The notes: generated by a model from the sequence alone, not told the origin. A stretch of 64,000 bases of DNA from Piromyces finnis (GCA_002104945.1 MCFH01000072.1:124001-188000); one strand, 5' to 3'; shown: positions 24,930 to 38,307, counted from the stretch's first letter. Numbers and translations are program-made.

Positions 24930-27900
24930 TTAAGCAACAATTTTCTTATTATTATCGGTGTTGAAAGCTCTACCACTAATAACATCATAAATTAAATAAT
25001 CAATTTTTTGTTCTGTTTCTTCTTCTGTTGATTCTTCAACATAAATAGATGGTTCCTTGAGATCATTATTTTCAGAAATATCTTCAGTATAAACATATAC
25101 TTCATCAATATTTGGAACACTCTTAACCTTCTTTAAATGTCCAATTTTTTCACCACCATTTGGTGAAACAATTTCATTTTCAATTATTGGAGTATTTGTT
25201 TCAATCATCATTTTATTATGTTCAGATTCAACGGATTCAGATTCAACAACCGTAGTAGTCGTAGTGACGGTTGTAGTAACAGTCGTAGTAGTAACTTTTT
25301 CCTTTTTAATACTTTGTTTTGTAACTTCATTATTTACAGTGATAGTTGTCTTTTTCTTATTATCACTAGATGTAGTAGAGGAAACACTATTTTGCTTAGT
25401 GATAGAACAAACATTTTGTTCTTCACTTTGTTTCTTGAGAGTAGCTTCTGTAGCTTCTTCTGTACTACTGACATCTTTTTTTTTTTTTTTAAAAAATAAA
25501 TAAAATGATTATGTTAATATTTTTTTTAAATAAAAAAATTATAGTCATATACATCTTTTTTTTTTTTTTAATTATCAATTCATTCTTTTTTTTTTTTTTT
25601 TTTACTTTACCTTTAATACTTAAAGCTTTGAATTGTTCCTTAACATCAATAAGACTAGCTTTACTAAGTGGTCCTAATTCAGTTTTCTTTGTTGTAGATA
25701 AAGTCATTTCTGAGAATTTTCTATTCAATATTTTCTTTTGTTTCATTAATTCACGTTTTTCTTTTTGTTCCTTTAAAAGCTTTTCTCTCTTTTTCTTTTG
25801 AAGGGCTTGTTTTTCAGCTTTTTCATTTTCTAATTTAGCATCATCAAATTCTTGAATAAAAACTTTAAATATTTCAAAAAATTCTTCTGGGGTTTTCTTA
25901 GCATCTTCACCATAAAGTTTTAATACTCTTTGGTATTGCTTTTGAGCACTTTCATACATTTTATCTAAGGATTCGCTTTTACTAATAGCTTTATTTAAAA
26001 ATTCTTCCATTATATCACAGAAAGTATCTTCCTCTTTTTCTTCTTCTTTCTTGCCCTCTTCTTTTTTTACATCACTTTTATTTTCTTGAGGGGTTGTAGC
26101 TAATTCTTTTTTGGCATTATTATTTTTTTGACGCTTAAGAATACGAACTAATGATTTAATATCTCTGATACCAGATTTCATCATTACAAAAAGACTTTGA
26201 ATAATGGATGGATTAACTTTAACACCATCTTCAACATGCTTTAATTCATCTCTAAAGTTGAGTACATCAGGATAGGTGTTTTGAATAAGATTAGCAAGAT
26301 AATTCATTAAAGATATTCTTCTTCCATTATGAACAGTCTTGGTATCAACTAATTTTACAAGACTATTGATTTGGAAACCATAAGCACCACCACGATTACC
26401 TGAATTCATATAGTTACCTAAAGCTAATATGATCTTTAAAATATTTTTGAAATTTTTACTTTTAATTAAATCATTACTGGCATTATCATACCAATTAATC
26501 ATGGTAAAGATATCATCAACATATTCCTGGAAACAACACTTGAATTGAAGAGCCTTCAACCTATCTTCATAGTGATCAATTTTTGAAATATCCATAAAGA
26601 ATTGTTCAGCTAAATCAAATTTTTCGTCGGTGGCTTCATACATCTTAACTAAAGCGTATTCCTCTTCGGTTGGACAAAACTTTAAAAGTTCTGGAATGAT
26701 ATCCTTACTAAGGTTATGATGATCAGCGGTAATTAAAGCCTTTCTAATTTGCTTTGAATCTAATTTTACGGCACGAAGCATAATACAACAATTTTGAGAT
26801 CTTTTTGGATCAAGGAAGGTAACAAGCTTCTTGGTTGAGGCTTTAACTAATTGAGAATCTTCACCATTACCAGAATCGGTATTCTTCTTTTTACGTTGGA
26901 AGGCAGAGAAAATATCTTCAAAGTTTGAAAGTTCACCAGATAATTCTTCTAAAACCATGGTATCATCAATATCTTTCCAAATAGTTTCACCAATTAAATA
27001 TGGTGGTATTTTGGTCCAATTTAATGATTTCAATGGCTTTGAAGAAAGATTAGTTTTCTTTGCTAAAATACCAACATGTTTATTAAAACCTGGAGCAATT
27101 GGTGGTTTAGCAGCAATAGTCGCGAATCTATTTTGACTTTTTGCCATTCCTGGAACTGGAGGTGGTGGAGGTGGAGCTACTCCAGCTGTTGCCATTGGTG
27201 GTGGAGGTGGTGGAGGTACACCAGCTGAAGATGGTGTTGGTGGAGGTGGAGGTGGAGGTGGAACACCGGCTGTGGCTGGTGTTGGTGGTGGAGGTGGTGG
27301 AGGTGGTGGAGCACCAGTACCGGCACCAGTAGAGGGCATTGGTGGAGGTGGTGGTGGTGGAGCACAAACACTACCAGTAGAAGATGGTATTGGTGGTGGT
27401 GGAGGTGGTGGTGGAATGGCAGCTTTTATTTCAAGATTAGTATTATTTATCATGACTGGTGGAGGAGGAGGTGGTGGTGGGATATTGGAATTGGTAGTAT
27501 TTGATGAAATCATGACTGGTGGTGGTGGTGGTGGTGGTGGTGGTATATTTGATTTAGCGATAGTAGTTGATTGCATGACTGGTGGTGGTGGTGGAGGTGG
27601 AGGAATAGTAGAAGACTTATTTTCTGTTACAGGTATAACAACAGATTGTGGTGGGGAAGGTAAGGAAATACTTAACCTTGGAGTTTTCTTTGATTTATTA
27701 TATTTATTTGGTAATAATGGAGAAGATGGATTACTAGATTGATATTCATCAGCAACTATTGAACTTTCATTAAGATCAAGGTCTAAAAATATAATAAAAT
27801 ATTTTTATTAATATAATAATTATGTTAGTTTTTCATCATTCATCATAAGAATACTAAAAAAAAAAAAAAGTTTTTCATCATTTATCATAAGAATACTAAA

Positions 27901-30827
27901 AAAAAAAAAAAGTTTTTCATCATTCATCATAAGAATACCGAAAAAAAAAAAAAAAGATATAAGGATATGATCTTTTCATTCTTCTTACCTTTTAAGATTA
28001 TCATGGAATTTCTATTATTAATAGAATCATTAGAAGAGGCAGATTTTAAACAACTGATAGAGGAAGATTCACTTAAATAAAAGGAATCCATTTCATCTCT
28101 TCTAGCAATTTCTTTTGTAGTTTTCTCTAAAACTTGTTCAGTATTAGCAAGATCCTTCTTAGCTTGATTAAGTTCTGAAGTTAATCTAGCTACTTCATTA
28201 ATCTTTTTAACTAAAGACGTTTTTAAAACGGTATACTTTGCAGTTTTACTGTAAGAAGCATGCTTCTTCTTTTTATTGTAAGCTGTAGTTCTTCTCTTAA
28301 TACTATTTCTAGCAGATATATCACCACTAAAGGAAGAATCAGGGGAATGACCTATATTTAAATTTGCATCAAAACTGATTTTTCTACTTAAACTTTTCTT
28401 TCTATTTTGTTGAAGTTTACGTTTTTGACTGTAGGAATGAGACATAGTACGAGAATGAGAAGGTCTTAAAGGTGAAGAGGGTGTATTCTCTTGTTTATTT
28501 AATACACTTTCCATAGTTTTAATATTATCAATGACTCTTTCAACGTTAATATCTAAAAGAGCTGCTTGTGGATCAGATTGTGTATCATTGTTTTTCAATA
28601 CAATATTTTGAGTTAATTGATCAATTAACATCCACATCGCTGTTCTTTCACCAGAATCCTTTGGCATTAATAAGGAATGTTTCAACATATTAATGAAATA
28701 TTTATAGCATCTAGTATCTTTCATAGAATTATTTAATGATTCAAATAACAATACAGCATCCGCATCACTAGAATTACAATTAAATCTCTTGTATAATTCT
28801 TCTTCATCCTTGTTTGCACTAGTTTCAAAGATCTTAATTTGATTACTAATGAGACTATCATTTAAATTTTTCAATTTTTCGAAAATTTCCAATATACCAA
28901 GGTTAGTAAATTCGTAACGTAAATGAGTTCTGAATTCTACAGTAAGTTGAGTTTGACCACCACTTATAATTGCATTAATTAAAGATAAAGAGGCAAGTTG
29001 AAGGTCGTGATCAACAGTTTCATTTTTGTATTGTCTTCTTCTGTCTAAAATTAATCCCCTGATAACAGTTTCAAATCTTTTGGTTTCTCCTGCAATATCC
29101 TTGAAATCAGTTAAAGCTTGTAATACATATTTATGTCCCTTTGGTATCATACAGACAGCTGCTAATATTTCTGAGGCTAAACAACGAGTTCTTAATGTAG
29201 ATGATCTTAAACAAAGAGCAATGACAATAATGGCTTTTGGATCATCCATCATTGTTTCTAAACCTGAACCATGATTCATAATAGCTTTAATACATTGAAT
29301 ATATAAGGATTCGATTTCATCATAATTTGGTCCATAATCCTTATCATCTTCTTCTAATTGTTTCAAATTAGACAAGAGTAATTGTAAACCACCATAATTA
29401 ATGAATTTATCAATAATATCTGAAACCATATGAGTGTGTAAGGCAGTAGCAATATCTGAAATAATTTCTTTATCGAATGGATTTTCCTTCAATCTTTGGG
29501 TATATGAAATGCAATAAATTTCGGCTGAATCATTGCCGTTAGCATTATAATATTTTTGAATGAGTTCCCATTTTTGGGAATTTGGAAGAGCAGATATAAA
29601 ATCTCTACTATCACTTGGTAAAGATAAAGCTTCCATAATATCCTTTGAAAGTCTGTTAAGTTCAACAGTAGATGGAACAGGTAATGATACATGTGGTGAA
29701 AATGCCATTAATTCATCATCATCAAAAAGTTTAGTGGAAATTCTATCAGAATCAAGACTTAACTTTGATATTTCCTTTATACCTTCTTGACTAGCTTTAG
29801 ATGATTCTTTTAATTCAGTCTTATTAGGTTGATTATTTTGTTTTTTATTATTATCTTCATCGCTGTATTTATGTCTTGAAGATTGTTTATTTATTTCTTC
29901 ATCACTATATTTATGTCTAGTAATATGTTTATTACTGTCTTCGTCATTATATTTATGTCTAGTATTTTGATTTTTTATATTTTCATCACTATGTTTATGT
30001 CTACTGGAATGATTGTGTGATCTATTTAATTCTTCATCGCTTTGCTTATGTCTACTAGAATGATGGTTTGATCTATTTAATTCTTCATCACTATGCTTAT
30101 GCCTATTAGAATGAGAATGATGATGACGTGATCTAGTTGAATCAACATCACTACGTTTAGATGATTCTCTTCCATCTTCTTTTTTATGCCTTATTGGTCT
30201 GTTATAATCATCATAGTTTGTCTTTGAGGAATTACTTACTGGCTCATTATTATTTCTCGATACTGAAGTTTTATATATAGTTTCTTCTGATTGATTATAA
30301 CGTGATTTTTTACTATCACCTAAAGAAGATTTATTACTAGAATTTTTACCATAGTATTGAGTATATCTTTTTTCCTCATCCTTTTCTTCATCTTTTAAAA
30401 AGTCATTTGAAAAATCAAAATCCAAATTTAAATTAAGCTTTTTGAACTCTTCCTCAATATTTATTTCTTCATCAAATAACTTATGAGAAGAGGCATTATT
30501 TGATTGTGGTAAAGAAGTAGAATAGCCAGATAAATTATTTGAAGATGTATTTGGAATTATAACTTCACCCAATCTTGGATCATTAACCATAGTATATGAT
30601 GATGAAGCTGAAGGTAATGTTACTGAATTACTACTGCCATGTTGTATTTTTCCACTTGTTTTGCCAGACTTTTTATATTTTTTTGATTGTTTTTTAGAAG
30701 ATTTATGATTATAATGTTGACTTTGTGACACATATAAAATACTGGAAGGGTCACTGTTGGATCTGTGTGGTGGACCCTTAACAGTATATGAATCATATCT
30801 TAAATTCTTTGATTTTGCGTTACCCAT
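24930..30827 (-). CDS. Diaphanous-related formin with N-myristoylation motif
   Basis: Formins nucleate and elongate actin filaments at the cell cortex. Exons (minus) are 27989-30827, 25611-27782 and 24930-25474 (1851 aa). The start MGNAKS is a textbook N-myristoylation motif. Residues about 1-380 are disordered, with a run of His-rich repeats. A GBD/FH3 armadillo region follows (about 380-760; SQKWELIQKYY, TRCLASEILAAVC), then a coiled coil near 880-925. FH1 (about 1005-1155) has at least eight polyproline blocks. The FH2 domain starts near 1180 (LKSLNWTKIP) and includes ALGNYMNSGNRGGAYGF, which matches the FH2 signature. The C-terminus, DYLIYDVISGRAF, fits an autoinhibitory DAD. So a Rho-regulated, self-inhibited and lipid-anchored formin is inferred. 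A long Ser/Thr/Lys linker (exon 3) separates FH2 from DAD. Confidence 0.93.
27827..27956. repeat. Three-copy 42-bp tandem repeat in formin intron 1
   Basis: Units start at 27827, 27869 and 27911, each reading AGTTTTTCATCATTCATCAT, then AAGAATACTA and an A-run. The copies differ at only a few bases. They fill most of the intron between 27783 and 27988, whose donor lies just beyond. Confidence 0.9.
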
Positions 30828-33800
30828 TTTGTGAGTTTATTATTAGGTTGATATTTTTTTATTTATATCTTTTTAAAATTATTATTGAAATTTAAATTCA
30901 ACTTTTGTCTATTTGTTAATTATACCATACAAAAATGAATATACCAAATTGTAAAGTTTATAATAAAAAAAAATAATATATTAGCATTTAATATTTTTAA
31001 ATATATATTATATACATAGACTATAAAGAAAACTATAATATAAAACGTGTGTGAAAATAAATAGTCATAAATTTCTAAATTAAAAATATATATAAGATAA
31101 TTCATTTATATATTCTATTTTAAAGATAGTTTTCTTTGCTAATTTTTTATATATTGTTAATATTTATTATATAATTAAATGTACTATACGAAATATATAT
31201 TGTATATTAAATATAAAGAGAATTTCTTTGATATTTTTATAATATTAATTATTGTATTATTATATGTTATATATGTTATATATTAAAAGGTTGAAGATAA
31301 TTTCTTTTCAAATTTTATAATATTAATAATTGTTTTTTTTTTTTGTTTTTTTTTTTTGTTTTTGGAATATCATATATATTTACGATAAATTTATCTTTTT
31401 GTATTATCAAATAATATTTTTATGTAAAATTATAAGCTGAAGTACTATTTGTATCCTTTTTTTACTTTTTAATATATACATTTTATGGTAATTATAATAC
31501 AGATAAAAGAGTAAAAAAAAAAACTTTTTATTAACAATATTCTTTAATATAAATCATTTATATTTTATTTTCCTCTTTATTTATATTAAATGAATTTGTT
31601 GTTAAATACTACTTTTTTTTTCTTCTTTCTATTTATAAAAATAATTTTCTTGGAATTTTGAATTAATATAAATTTGTAATAAAATAATAAATTGACATTT
31701 TAAATATAGAAAATGATTCTTCTTATATATATAGGAATATCAAATAACTTTTATAAAGTATATATTTTATTTTAAAAATTGATATTTATTTCTTCTTATT
31801 ACCTTTAATATATTGTTAATCTTTTAATGATTCGTTCTTACTTTATATTTTAATTTTTATTATTATTAAAGTGAAATATTTAGTCACTAATTAATAATAA
31901 TATACTATTTCATATTCATTATTTAAATTATTTTATGCTGTTGTAATTTGTTTAAATGTTTTAGTATTAAAACAATATTAAAAGTTGAAGTTTTTTAACT
32001 TTTACTTTCTATTTGTTATATAAAACAAATATAGTTTAAAAATCAAATTATTATTTAAAAAAGAGAAAAAAAAAAAAGTATAAAAAAAAGACTAATTTTA
32101 ATAATTTAGTATAACAAATACCCATAAAATTTTATATTAAAAATTTAAATTATTATATTTGATTATTGGAAACAATAAATAATAATAAAATTATAAAGAA
32201 AACTGATTAATATAAAATATTATGAAATAAAAAAAAAAAGATTAAAACTTTTTTCTTTATTATAATTGAATGATAATAATAGATAAATAGTAAGAATTTA
32301 AGCATTATTATGGCTACAAATTTTTATTTTTACTTTTTTTCTTTCTATGAATATATGAATATAGCCATTCAAATTAAATCATTATTTAATTATATTTCTT
32401 ATGTTTTCTTCTATTATAACCACACATTAAGAATTAATCTATTTTTTTTTTTGTTTTTTTTTTTAATTTTTAATAAAAATTGTGTCTAATAAATTAATAT
32501 AGAAATATTAATTATTATATATCTTTTAATATCAAAATTTATCTGTTTATATAAAATTCAATATATTATATTATATTATTTAATATAATTTATATATAGG
32601 TGATAATATTTTATATTATTACTTTACTCTATAATTATGGACAACTTTGTAACAGAGTTTATTTATTAATAAAAAAGTTTTTGTGTAATTCGACATTAAA
32701 GCACAATTACTATTAATTATATATTAGACTATATTATAATATATTTAAAAAATATTATCAAAATCAAAATAAAAATTTCCAAAAAAAAACATAATTAATT
32801 TTTTTTAAAAATAGTATTTTTAAATAATATTAAACATATATTACAATCAATATTAATATATGTAATTCTAATTTTAATTTAGTTTATATTGAAATTCTAT
32901 TTATTTTAACCCTTTCCACATAAATTATTAGTAGATTTTTAATATAAAAATATTGATATTTTAATTTATTTAAATTTTGTGGCATTCAAGAGGTAAATGT
33001 AACACTACGGCTAATCAATAAGATAAATATTTTAATATATTGTTTGTAGTATATTGGAATATATTTTAATGAATCAAATCTAATAAAACTTCAGCTTTTC
33101 GATATGAAAATTACAAAGAAAAAAAGAAAAAAGAAATAGAACAAAATAGGAAAAAAAAAAAAAAATACTTAAATTCTTGCATAGAAAGAATTGCACAGAA
33201 AGAAAAAAGTGGGAATAAAAGAATTTTAATAGAAAATTAAAAGATTAAAAGTAATAGAAAATAATGTGTGTTTATTTGTTTGTATTGTGCTATCCTTGAT
33301 GTTTTAAATAATTTTGTGGTGAATAATAAAAAATTATTTGTGGTGGTGGTGGTGATAAATAATAGCATGATTACCACGCGTCACAATAAATAAATGATAA
33401 TAGTAAATAATAATTAAGATTAAATAAAACATTTATGACTAATACATAATATATAATAATAGTATATATAAAAAAATGTATTAATCGTCAAAATACTATT
33501 AATTGTAGTATAAGAAGGATTAGCTAAATCATGCGGATAATAAAATAATATCAAAATAATAGGATTATGGATGTTTATTTTATAAAGTTTATTTATTTTA
33601 ATTAAATATAAAAATATCAAGGTAGTTTAAACTGTCAAAAAATTTATATAAAATTGTTATGCATAGGCCTATTTCATAATAAACAAAAACAATTCATATA
33701 TTGTTTAAATCTATCTTTTTATTCAATTCATAAAAAAAAAAAAAGTTCTTTTATTCAATATTTATTTAATTAAACCGGTTATATTAATATGTTATAAATA

Positions 33801-34419
33801 TCTTTATTTATATAGTTTAATAAAAAGAAAAAAAATACTTTATTTAATAGATATTAAAAATAATTAAAAAAATTTAAATATAGTGTAGTTGATAGTAAAT
33901 AAATAATAATTTTTTAATTATAATTTATTTTTAGTTTCCTATAATATATTTTATAAATAAAAATTAATAATAATTTAATCATGTCTTTCATATAGTCATC
34001 GATAATTTTAGAAAAAAGGAAAAAAAGTCACTAAATCATGTTTTCCTATAAATATATTATTTTTAATTATTTCATTACTAATACTTTTTTTATTTAAAAA
34101 TATATATATATAAAAAAAAAAAAAAGAAAAAAATATAAATATCATAGTTGTTCTTTCTTTTTGAAGTTTTTTCGATTATGTTTAATATTGGAAATTTGTC
34201 CCAAAAAATTAAAATTAATACCTAGATACCCGAAATAATAATAAATAGTAATATTATTATTTAAATATAAAATAGGATTAAAACAATTTTCTACAAGAAA
34301 CTATATCAATTATTTAAATACCCAAATAAAAAAAAAAGGCCTTATAAATTAATATTGTGTAATTCAACAAAAAAAAATTTTTTTTTTGAAATTAAATATT
34401 ATTAATATATTTTTTGAAA
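30828..34419. other. 3.6-kb gene-free divergent intergenic region
   Basis: AT-rich sequence between formin and the hypothetical gene at 34420. It contains T-runs, a GGTGGTGGTG patch (33342-33353) and an isolated ACGCGT at 33376-33381. Open frames on either strand are short, hydrophobic and A/T-driven. No RNA gene or mobile element recognised. Confidence 0.6.
33376..33381. promoter_or_regulatory. Isolated ACGCGT (MCB-like) site
   Basis: ACGCGT within ACCACGCGTCAC, a rare G/C-rich word in this intergenic region. In yeast, ACGCGT is the MBF cell-cycle element. It lies about 1.0 kb before the gene at 34420 and 2.5 kb from the formin start, so a promoter role is only a possibility. Confidence 0.2.
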
Positions 34420-35058
34420 ATGCGTTTTCAAACTCTTCAAAATAACTATATAGTTTCAGAATTTGGAAAAGCTTTTATATCTTCAAAGGAACAATTAAAT
34501 AAAAAACTTAATGTAAATAATAATGAAGGTATAAAGCAAAAAGATAATTTGTCGCAATCCATTGAACTTTTCAAGAAAATTGCTAATGCTGACAAGAAAG
34601 CTATTTCAAATTCTACAAAATTATTAAGTCGTGCTTCTTCTAATAATAATAACAATTATGTTATTATCTCCAATACATTAAGTAGTGTATATGATGGTTT
34701 TAATTATGATAATGAAAAATATGAAAAAGCATGGAATTCCAACGTATCTGTAGCATCAATTTATTCTAATCAACATTTACCAAAAGAATTTAAAAATATA
34801 AAAGAATTCAATACTTTTCCAAATAGTAATATCATATTCGGAAAAGAAAACCCAAAGCCATTTTTTGTTAAAATAGAAAGATCAATTGAAGAAAATAAAG
34901 AAAAAAGATTGTTCTATCGAAAAAATATTTCTTATAAATATATTAGTTTTAAAGGTATTGATAATCTAAAATGTTTTAGTATTCCAATGGAGGATCTGAT
35001 TAAAATCTCTAAACCAACTTCTTTTAAATGTTTCTCATCCACTGGATTCACAATGTAA
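34420..35058 (+). CDS. Hypothetical single-exon protein, 212 aa
   Basis: Not recognised. The frame starts at the ATG at 34420 (MRFQTLQNNYIVSEFGKAF), preceded by an A-rich leader, and runs to a stop at 35058. Base composition is richer than the flanks and codons avoid stops over 639 bases, which supports a real gene. It is Lys/Asn/Ser-rich, with no signal peptide or membrane segment. A Ser/Asn patch lies near residue 71. The second half, with basic and aromatic residues (KENPKPFFVKIERSIEENKE), looks more ordered. It lacks introns, unlike every other gene here. It could be a fast-evolving lineage-specific gene. Confidence 0.55.
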   Translation: MRFQTLQNNYIVSEFGKAFISSKEQLNKKLNVNNNEGIKQKDNLSQSIELFKKIANADKKAISNSTKLLSRASSNNNNNYVIISNTLSSVYDGFNYDNEKYEKAWNSNVSVASIYSNQHLPKEFKNIKEFNTFPNSNIIFGKENPKPFFVKIERSIEENKEKRLFYRKNISYKYISFKGIDNLKCFSIPMEDLIKISKPTSFKCFSSTGFTM

Positions 35059-35794
35059 CCCACCAAATACAATTTGGAAATATTAAAACTATAATTATTT
35101 TTTTTATCGAAAAATAAATTGATGAAAAAATATATATATATACCCTTTATTATCATTATCCTATATGTATTATATTTGTATATTTGTAATATATAAAATA
35201 AAAAAAACATATCTAAATAAAATATAATATCACTTAAAAAAAGTAAAGTTTAATGATATAAATATAATAATTGATTATTTAAAAAAATGTTTTATAAAGC
35301 TTAAATCTGAATTGAATATTTTTATTAAATACTAGCTATTATAATTTTATAAGGAGTATCATTATTTCATATTATAAACTTTTAATTCCAATAATTGTAT
35401 TATAATAAATCATTTTAAAGTTAAAATATTTTTTTTAAACATAATAGTTAATTTGTTACACAACATTTTTTTAACAAAATAAAAAAGTTTATTATTGATT
35501 AGTCTTTTTTTTTATTTATTTTATTCATTATAACTCTTTTTTTTTAAAAAAAAAATAGTTATATATTTAATATTAAATGAATCCATATAACTACTTTTAT
35601 ATATAAAAATGAATATATATATATAAAAAAAGAGAATATCCCAAATGTGTAAAAATAAAATAAAAAAAAAAGATGATACTATTGAATTATTTAAAAATTA
35701 TTATTTTATTATTAATAATGAATAATAATGAATAATAATTACATTTTTGATAATATTATTTTAATTACTACTAAAACCAGATATGGTGTATTTC

Positions 35795-35828
<34 letters not shown>

Positions 35829-36017
35829 ATTGTTTATTGTTTAATTGTTTATTTATTTTAATAATTAAATTAAAGTTTAATTTTTTAATACATTTATATT
35901 TTAATTTATTATTTCTAGAAAGTTTATCGTTTATAATAATATAAATATTATTTTTTTTTTTACTTTTTTTTTTTTTATTTTTATTTTAGAATTAAAATAA
36001 TAAAATATTAATTAAAG
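35059..36017. other. Spacer upstream of SVF1
   Basis: AT-rich promoter region with long T-runs, including 31 T at 35797-35827. No gene seen. Confidence 0.65.
35797..35827. repeat. 31-base T homopolymer
   Basis: Uninterrupted T-run about 190 bases before the SVF1 start codon, likely a nucleosome-excluding promoter tract. Confidence 0.85.
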
Positions 36018-37913
36018 ATGTCAGGTAAAAAATAAAAAGAGAAAAGTGCTTTTAATAATTAAATATTTATAATATTTATATTTCTTATTTTAAAAATTAC
36101 TAAAGTACTTTATATATTTAATGAAATTGATGTATCATAAATTTATATCTTTACATATAAATAAATTTAATATAAAAATATTTTATTATCATTGTGCTGA
36201 AGTATTTAAAAATAAAAAATAGATATAATAAAAACATAATTTTAAAAAAATAATTAAAAATTTATTCATAATAACAATAGCAATGATAAAATAATATTTA
36301 CAATAAAATAAAATAAATTAGTAGTAGTAAATAATTTTTAAGAATTCCTTTATTTTTATTATTATTAATGTTGTTATTATTTTGTTTATCCAATTAGATT
36401 TATATTTCCCACCAACTACTAAAATTTGTTACCCAAAGGATATTACTTGGGTTGAAGACAAGAATTGGGCTAATGAAGCCGTTTTAGTTTATTTTATAAA
36501 TGATGATGGTGGTATGGGTTATGTTCAAATTGTTTATTCTTCCATGTCGTAAGTATAAATTTAGTTGCTAAATAGATATAAAAGTTAATAAAATAAGAAC
36601 ATTTAATTTTAAATTATTATAATAAGAAATAAATTCTATTGAATTAAAATTCTATTTATATCAATAATACATTTAAATTTCAAAAAAAAAAAAAAAAAAA
36701 AAAAAATAAATAAAGAGTTAATGTTACTACTCAAGTACGTATTATAATTATAAAAATAGTAGTTATTCATTTATATTACAATAGGAATTTTTAAAAAAAA
36801 GGATATATATCATAAATAAAATAGGTTTCAGCAAAGTTTTGGAATAAGGATCATAATCAATTTGCTACCAAGACTGGTAAAGGTTCTAATTTAAATCTTT
36901 CAGAAGATAAGCGTTCCAGTTCTGCCATTGACACTGAATTTACTAGTTTAAGCGCTGATGAATTCCATTATAAAATTAAGGCTAACTTCGAACCAAAGAA
37001 AATTAGATATGATTTAGATTTCACTAGTACTTGTCAATACGCCTATCAAACTGATAAGATTCCATTCGATCCAGAAAACGAAAAGAATGGTTATTGTAAG
37101 TCTTTTTTTTTTTATATTAATAAATATATCAATATCAATAATAAAAGAGAAAATTATATAAATATAATAATACTATAACCTTAACCATATTAATGGATAA
37201 TTGTATAATTTACATTAAATAAATAGGTATTCATAGATTTATTCCAACTGGTAGAGTTACTGGTACTGTTGTCATTGATGATAAGACAACTATTAATATT
37301 AATGGTACCGCTTTATACAGTCATGCTGTTCAACAAACTCCACAATTTTGTAAAAGGTAAATTAATGCATAAAGTCTAATAATAAATTATTTCTTAGAAA
37401 TATATAAATAATTTTCTAATACAATATTCAATTAATATATATTTATATAAATTATATAGATGGAATTTAATTAACATGAATAATGGTACCGATGGAATAA
37501 TGTTACTTGAATTTGTTAATAAGGCCACTAGTGTTGGTAAAGCTGGTTTAGTTTTAGATAATAAATTAGTTGGTGTTTCTACAGAATGTACTGTTAATCA
37601 AGTTAGCTGTACAATTGATAAGGATACTAAATATGAAGTTCCAAATGAAATAAAATATACTTTCAAGGGTAAAACTATTGAAGGAGAAAAACCATTTACT
37701 GTTAATTTAACTATGAAGCCATCAAATCAAGTTGATCGTATTGATTGTCTTTCCTTCTTACCATTCCTTATTCGTAAATTCATTCAATCCTTTATTTCTA
37801 AACCATACATTTACCAATGGTTAGATGAAGGTGAAGCTGAAGTTATTATTGGTGATGAAACAAAAATTATTAAAGGTCTTGTTTTACAAGAAACTTCTCA
37901 TGTTAGCAAGTAA
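36018..37913 (+). CDS. SVF1: SVF1-type lipocalin-like survival factor
   Basis: Svf1 proteins are fungal, built of two lipocalin-like halves, and linked in yeast to oxidative-stress survival and to ceramide movement between ER and Golgi. Exons are 36018-36024, 36398-36548, 36716-36734, 36825-37095, 37227-37356 and 37460-37913 (343 aa). Family features include WVEDKNWANEAVLVYFIND, WNKDHNQFATKTGKGSNLNL, FIPTGRVTGTVVIDD and LYSHAVQQTPQFCKRWNLIN. The C-terminus has EGEAEVIIGDETKIIKGLVL. The first coding exon is only 7 bases and the third only 19. The frame closes perfectly through both, and MSDLYFPPT fits the family start, but the first exon is the least certain part. The following gene lies on the same strand 577 bases later. 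Confidence 0.85.
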
Positions 37914-38307
37914 ATATAATGGGATATTAAATAATTTAAACTAATGGAATATATAAACTTTTCTATTTTTTTTTTTTATTATTTTAATAAGTGAATTAAA
38001 ATATTAAGCATAAATCAATTGTAAAGTATATAAATAATATATACATTTAAAAAATTTTTTCACTTTTTTTCTTATTTTTGAATAATAATCAAAAATAAGA
38101 ATGATTCAAGAATGATAATACAATTCATAATTACAAATAGCATTATTATGATATCAAATAATTTGATAATAACAATAACATAAATAAAATAAATATAAAA
38201 AAAATAAAATATAAAAAATAAAAAAAAAAAAGCTTTTCATTATATCAATAAATATGTATGTTATTTTTAGACTTTTTTTTTTTTTAACATAATAGTATGT
38301 GTTCTTT

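Noticed and set aside
25218-25801. Plus-strand open frames rich in Ser, Phe and Val
   Set aside because: Antisense shadows of the formin tail exons and of the intron between them.
27128-27371. Thr/Ser-rich and His/Leu-rich frames over the FH1 region
   Set aside because: Out-of-frame readings of the same proline repeats.
27272-27742. Plus-strand Gly-rich open frame of 156 codons
   Set aside because: Exact antisense of the formin FH1 polyproline blocks; the Pro codons read as Gly on the other strand. No gene expected.
33420-33620. 66-codon minus-strand frame in the formin upstream spacer
   Set aside because: Ile/Tyr-rich, composition-driven, with no conserved motif and no neighbouring exons.
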